This document shows, in pieces, positions 60,240 through 64,000 of a stretch of 64,000 bases of DNA. The position numbers and the translations under genes are program-made. The first letter of the stretch is position 1; each line of letters begins with the position of its first letter. Origin of the DNA: Alkalihalobacillus sp. YIM B00296 (GTDB lineage: Bacteria > Bacillota > Bacilli > Bacillales > Fictibacillaceae). Location of the stretch: the NCBI RefSeq assembly GCF_020179385.1, contig NZ_JAIBLJ010000003.1, positions 209,098 through 273,097 on the forward strand, written 5' to 3'. Below the pieces are notes generated by a model. It was not told where the DNA came from. It was given only the letters and a program-made list of their open reading frames with translations, and searched no databases.

Positions 60240-60938
60240 TCATCTTTGCGAACGTCTAAAGCCTGCATCCTCCGCTTCATCTTCACTGCAAAACATTTCT
60301 TCGGGCTTTGTGACTTCATAATATTGGCCATCCGGCATGTGATAGATCTTTTCACCGTCCGACTTAATATTCCCTTTTATCTTGCAGGAGGGATCATCCG
60401 GTTTTGTAGATTGTGGTTCTTTTGAACTTCTTTCTTCAAAGCCATCCTCCGTTACATAATTCTCGATGCTCCATATTCCAACTTCCTTTTGCTGTGCTTC
60501 TTTCTGAATTTCTTGGAACCGGTCAACATATTTCGTATTTGGAGGGAAAATATACGCCACCCTCGCCAACCCTTTTTCAAGAAGCTGTTCATTCAGCATA
60601 TTACCCTCAAGATCATAAGTATATGCCAAAATTCGACCGTATTTGTCACGCTCGGAAACATCAAGTTCAAGCTCTACACGTTTTCCTGTGAGTTTTTCCT
60701 TCATGAAATCACTCGCTTCTTTTCCAAAAGGCTGCTCGGGTTTATTGGGATGGACCGTTTCTGGAGTATCGATCAACAGCAGCCGGATCGTTTCTTCCTT
60801 CCCTTCGTAGTCCACCTTGAAGGTATCGCCGTCTACTACTTTCGTCACTTTATAAGTGCCATCAGGAGTTGCCCCTGAACAACCTGCAATAAGGAAAACA
60901 AACATCATCAAGACAAGTACGTATTTCAAATTTTTCAA
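60240..60938 (-). CDS. Thermonuclease-like lipoprotein
   Basis: The 232-residue protein starts at TTG 60938 after AAGGAG. A lipobox is present ('MFVFLIAGCSG', Cys20). The staphylococcal nuclease domain has 'VTKVVDGDTFKVDY' (Asp), 'IRLLLIDTPETVHPN' (Asp-Thr-Pro-Glu) and 'ERDKYGRILAYTY' (Arg). The C-terminus 'CKIKGNIKSDGEKIYHMPDG' and 'EEMFCSEDEAEDAGFRRSQ' is an Excalibur-type calcium-binding region. It degrades DNA or RNA outside the membrane. Confidence 0.88.
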   Translation of the reverse strand: MKNLKYVLVLMMFVFLIAGCSGATPDGTYKVTKVVDGDTFKVDYEGKEETIRLLLIDTPETVHPNKPEQPFGKEASDFMKEKLTGKRVELELDVSERDKYGRILAYTYDLEGNMLNEQLLEKGLARVAYIFPPNTKYVDRFQEIQKEAQQKEVGIWSIENYVTEDGFEERSSKEPQSTKPDDPSCKIKGNIKSDGEKIYHMPDGQYYEVTKPEEMFCSEDEAEDAGFRRSQR

Positions 60939-61003
60939 GCTATTTTCTCTCCTTACAGGTATGTAAATAGCAGCCCCATTTGGAGCTGCTATCTTTAGTT
61001 ACT

Positions 61004-63715
61004 CTATACGTTTTGCAGTTTGTTACGAAGGACCATTTGAAGGATCCCGCCATGACGGTAGTAGTCGATTTCAACTTCGCTATCGAAACGTGCGATCACT
61101 TCGAATTTCTTCTCGTTTCCTTCTTCGTCTTTTGCTGTAACAGTTAACGTTTGACGAGGTCTAACGTTCTCATCGATTTCAACTGCAAATGTTTCTTTAC
61201 CTGTAAGTCTAAGGGTATCTGCGCTTTCTCCTTCTTTAAATTGAAGAGGAAGGACACCCATCAACACAAGGTTGCTTCTGTGGATACGTTCAAAGCTTTC
61301 AGCGATGACTGTCTTGATACCAAGGAGGTTCGTACCTTTGGCAGCCCAGTCACGGGAGCTTCCCATTCCGTAATCTTTACCAGCAAGAACTGCAAGTCCA
61401 GTGCCATCTTGTTGATACTTCATGCAAGCATCATAGATGTACATGACTTCTTCAGTTGGCCAATAAGTCGTCCAGCCGCCTTCCGTTCCAGGAGCGATTT
61501 GGTTACGGATACGGATGTTCGCGAATGTACCGCGCATCATTACTTCATGATTACCACGACGGGAGCCGTACGAGTTGAACTCAGAAGGCTTGACACCATT
61601 ATCTATCAAGTATTTGCCGGCAGGGTTGTCTTTCGCGATCGCTCCTGCAGGAGAGATGTGGTCAGTTGTGACAGAGTCGCCGAACTTGCCGACAACGCGT
61701 AATCCGTCAAGTGCTTCGACCTTGCCTGGCTCTTTAGAAAGACCTTGGAAGAATGGCGGATTTTGGATGTAGGTTGAATCGTCATCCCAGCTATATAGCT
61801 CTTCTTCAGTTGTATCCAAGTCATTCCACTCTTGGTTGTCATCAAAGACACGCTCGTATTCCTTCTTGAAGAGTTCAGGCTTGACTGCGTGGTCCATAGC
61901 CGCTTTGATTTCTTCAGTCGTCGGCCACAGGTCTTTGAAGTATATATCGTTTCCGTCTTTGTCTTTACCAAACGAATCATTTTCAAGGTCGAAGTCGACG
62001 GACCCAGCTAATGCATAAGCAACTACTAACGGTGGTGAAGCAAGGTAGTTAGCCTTCACAAGCGGATGGATACGACCTTCGAAGTTACGGTTACCAGAAA
62101 GGACAGATGCTACTGTCAAGTCGGTTTCTGCGATTCCTTCTTCGATTTCTTCAGCCAATGGGCCGGAGTTCCCGATACAAGTCGTACAACCATAACCAAC
62201 AAGGTTGAAGCCGAGTTTATCCAGGAAAGGCATGAGACCAGCATCCTCGAGATAGCCTGTAACGACCTTCGATCCTGGTGCCAAACTTGTTTTTACATAC
62301 TCAGGTACTTCCAATCCTTTTTCAACCGCTTTTTTCGCGACCAATCCTGCTCCAAGCATGACGCTCGGGTTGGATGTATTGGTACAGCTTGTGATCGCAG
62401 CAATCGCGATATCACCCGTACGCATATTAGATACTTTTCCGTTCGGATGCTTGATTTCTACTGTCTTGTTGATTTCATCTTTATCCAAGCCGTATCCGCT
62501 GTTTCCAGCTGGAGCGACCAATGCACGGTTGAAAGCGTCCTTCATTTGCGAAAGCGGGATCAAATCTTGTGGACGTTTTGGTCCGGAAAGATTCGGCTCA
62601 AGCTCAGTAAGGTTCACTTCAACAACATCTGTGAATTCAGGATCTTTTATACCAGGTGTATAGAACATGCCGTTCGCTTTCGTGTATTTCTCAACGACCT
62701 CGATCTGTTCAGGAGTACGCCCTGTCAAACGAAGGTAGTTCAACGTTTCCTCATCGACTGGGAAGAATCCGCAAGTTGCTCCGTATTCAGGTGCCATATT
62801 GGAGATCGTCGCACGGTCTGCCAATGTCATGTCTTGAAGACCTGGTCCGAAGAATTCCACGAATTTACCGACAACACTCTTTTGACGAAGGACTTGCGTC
62901 ACCTTAAGGGCTAAGTCAGTCGCGGTTGTTCCGTTTGGCATTTCACCCGTCAATTTGACACCGATTACTTCAGGAACTGGGAAGTAAGATGGTTGGCCTA
63001 GCATTCCAGCTTCCGCTTCGATACCGCCAACACCCCAGCCGAGTACGCCGATACCATTGATCATCGTCGTATGTGAGTCTGTTCCGACAAGGGAATCAGG
63101 GAATGCGACTTGTTCACCGTTCTCTTCATTTGTGGCAACAACAGAAGCTAAGTATTCAAGGTTCACCTGGTGTACAATTCCTGTCGCTGGTGGAACAGCA
63201 CGGTAGTTATCGAATGATGTCTGTGCCCAACGCAAGAATTTGTAACGCTCAAGGTTACGCTCGAATTCACGTTTCATATTGAATTTAAGTGCATCATCTG
63301 ATCCGTACTTATCAACTTGCACAGAGTGATCGATGACAAGGTCAACCGGAATTTCAGGGTTGATCTTGTCTGGCGATCCGCCCATGTCAGCCATTGCCTT
63401 CCTTAAGGATGCAAGGTCGACAACTGCTGGGACCCCAGTGAAGTCTTGCAGGATGACACGTGAAGGTTTGAATGGCACATCAATGTCTTTGACGTCCTTC
63501 GTCCCCCATTTTGTTAGGTTTTCAATGTGTTCTTTGTCAATTACTCTTCCGTCGTATTGACGTAGTACAGATTCAAGTAGCACTTTGATTGAATACGGGA
63601 GTCTCGAAACATTACCGACCCCTGCGTCTTCCAGTGCTTTCAAGTCATAGTAGTGATACGTTTTACCATTTGCTTCAAACGTTTTTCTAGCGTGATAAAC
63701 ATCGTTTGTAGTCAT
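61004..63715 (-). CDS. acnA: Aconitate hydratase
   Basis: The 903-residue protein is a complete aconitase A of the IRP type. [4Fe-4S] Cys: '[16 protein letters not shown]' (about 437-452) and '[12 protein letters not shown]' (about 500-511). '[18 protein letters not shown]' and the C-terminal swivel motif '[13 protein letters not shown]' are intact. It interconverts citrate and isocitrate in the citric acid cycle, and as apo-protein may bind RNA (B. subtilis CitB). GGAGGG precedes ATG. A possible CcpC-type dyad is upstream. Confidence 0.97.
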   Translation of the reverse strand: MTTNDVYHARKTFEANGKTYHYYDLKALEDAGVGNVSRLPYSIKVLLESVLRQYDGRVIDKEHIENLTKWGTKDVKDIDVPFKPSRVILQDFTGVPAVVDLASLRKAMADMGGSPDKINPEIPVDLVIDHSVQVDKYGSDDALKFNMKREFERNLERYKFLRWAQTSFDNYRAVPPATGIVHQVNLEYLASVVATNEENGEQVAFPDSLVGTDSHTTMINGIGVLGWGVGGIEAEAGMLGQPSYFPVPEVIGVKLTGEMPNGTTATDLALKVTQVLRQKSVVGKFVEFFGPGLQDMTLADRATISNMAPEYGATCGFFPVDEETLNYLRLTGRTPEQIEVVEKYTKANGMFYTPGIKDPEFTDVVEVNLTELEPNLSGPKRPQDLIPLSQMKDAFNRALVAPAGNSGYGLDKDEINKTVEIKHPNGKVSNMRTGDIAIAAITSCTNTSNPSVMLGAGLVAKKAVEKGLEVPEYVKTSLAPGSKVVTGYLEDAGLMPFLDKLGFNLVGYGCTTCIGNSGPLAEEIEEGIAETDLTVASVLSGNRNFEGRIHPLVKANYLASPPLVVAYALAGSVDFDLENDSFGKDKDGNDIYFKDLWPTTEEIKAAMDHAVKPELFKKEYERVFDDNQEWNDLDTTEEELYSWDDDSTYIQNPPFFQGLSKEPGKVEALDGLRVVGKFGDSVTTDHISPAGAIAKDNPAGKYLIDNGVKPSEFNSYGSRRGNHEVMMRGTFANIRIRNQIAPGTEGGWTTYWPTEEVMYIYDACMKYQQDGTGLAVLAGKDYGMGSSRDWAAKGTNLLGIKTVIAESFERIHRSNLVLMGVLPLQFKEGESADTLRLTGKETFAVEIDENVRPRQTLTVTAKDEEGNEKKFEVIARFDSEVEIDYYRHGGILQMVLRNKLQNV

Positions 63716-63868
63716 GCGAAAACCCTCCTTCTCCTAACAATGATACCCCACAATCGGGTATACTGTCGAAAGATTACTGTAATTGTTGTTATATGTTTTA
63801 TCCTTCCTTCATTTCTAGTTTAAAGGAAGTTCTTTCATAAGTAAATTCCAATATAGTTATTAAAGTTA

Positions 63869-63883
63869 ATAAGTATTTCTTAT
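63869..63883. promoter_or_regulatory. Candidate CcpC-type dyad upstream of acnA
   Basis: ATAAGTATTTCTTAT is ATAA-N7-TTAT, the type of dyad bound by the citrate-responsive regulator CcpC near the B. subtilis citB promoter. It lies 154 bp from the acnA start and 59 bp from the divergent gene, so which promoter it affects is open. Confidence 0.35.
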
Positions 63884-63941
63884 CATGCGAAGGAGTTTTG
63901 GTTACGGATACAAACTAACGGACATATGGAGGTGAAAGAGG

Positions 63942-64000
63942 ATGGCGAAACCGAGAAAGAACAATGAACAAAAGGTGATTTCTAATCGACAGGCCGTTCA
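63942..64000 (+). CDS. Probable SspO-like spore protein, cut by the window edge
   Basis: ATG 63942 follows GGAGGTG. The first residues are MAKPRKNNEQKVISNRQ. In B. subtilis sspO is divergent from citB as here, and SspO proteins also start M(A/V)K-basic. The sequence does not match the SspO consensus I remember closely, so the name rests mainly on position. Confidence 0.4.
   Translation, partial: MAKPRKNNEQKVISNRQAV

Noticed and set aside
62066-62914. 282-codon open frame on the plus strand
   Set aside because: It lies fully antisense to acnA, has no RBS, and its composition (many Cys, Phe, Arg) is that of a shadow frame.
1-64000. CRISPR arrays, tRNA and rRNA genes, prophage modules, transposases
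   Set aside because: I looked for regular 25-40 bp repeats, CCA-ending cloverleaf features and typical phage or transposase motifs and saw none. Short repeats present are intergenic families without spacers.

Overview
The window is a chromosomal segment of a low-to-moderate GC, spore-forming member of the Bacillaceae. The evidence is a long run of genes in the Bacillus subtilis 'yp../yn..' order (ypiP, yphP/brxB, ypgR, ypgQ, ypeQ, ypeP, ypcP, ypbS, ypbR/dynA, ypmR, yneR, yneQ, yneP, citB/acnA), strong AGGAGG-type ribosome binding sites, frequent TTG/GTG starts, and spore genes (sspN, a probable sspO, a SpoVK-like ATPase, a YjcZ-like peptide). The genus cannot be fixed from the sequence alone. 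I see no rRNA, tRNA, prophage, complete insertion sequence or CRISPR array.

Layout. 0-8 kb: partial amidohydrolase, an MFS exporter preceded by a promoter, a 24-codon leader ORF and a terminator, a YpiP-like methyltransferase, a YjcZ-like peptide, an MMPL exporter, bacilliredoxin BrxB and YpgR. 8-18 kb: SWIM/SNF2 pair, RsiV-like protein, acetyltransferase, nicotinamidase, formate-THF ligase, CvfB, a dead VOC gene and a ferredoxin. 18-24 kb: YpgQ, YpeQ, a PfpI-like protein, YpeP, a 3-hydroxyisobutyrate dehydrogenase-like protein and YpcP, then a regulatory-RNA cluster: a 6S-like RNA on the minus strand and a cyclic-di-GMP-I riboswitch on the plus strand in front of a tiny SinI-family gene. 24.8-28.3 kb: a tandem array of one membrane-anchored protein family in decay. 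28.4-36.8 kb: the beta-lysine cluster (yodQ-yodR-yodS-yodT, yokU, kamA, a sigma-54 activator, ablB) with a near-perfect sigma-54 promoter before kamA. 36.9-47 kb: TRIC-type channel, sulfurtransferase, PatA, a thioredoxin/DJ-1 fused ORF, YpbS, a Cys-rich peptide, the double dynamin DynA and a CPA1 antiporter. 47.6-54 kb: acetyltransferase, phosphodiesterase, RNA helicase CshA, D-amino acid aminotransferase, an NhaC-type antiporter and a YpmR lipase. 54-64 kb: yneRQP, a tandem-AAA SpoVK-like ATPase, a frameshifted DUF2935 gene, sspN, an Fbp peptide, a thermonuclease lipoprotein, aconitase and the start of an SspO-like gene.

How genes work together. The kam/yod block converts lysine to beta-lysine and onward through transamination and CoA transfer, with ablB able to acetylate beta-lysine; its own enhancer-binding protein and a -24/-12 promoter suggest induction by a metabolite. 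SNF2 and SWIM genes overlap by 4 bp and are one unit. DynA, the Cys-rich peptide and YpbS form one minus-strand unit. The most interesting part is 23.1-23.9 kb, where a second-messenger riboswitch appears to control translation of a truncated SinI-like antirepressor, which would link c-di-GMP to the SinR biofilm switch by RNA. Second is the MFS gene at 0.7-2.3 kb, whose layout looks like ribosome-mediated attenuation. Several intergenic repeat families are scattered through the window.
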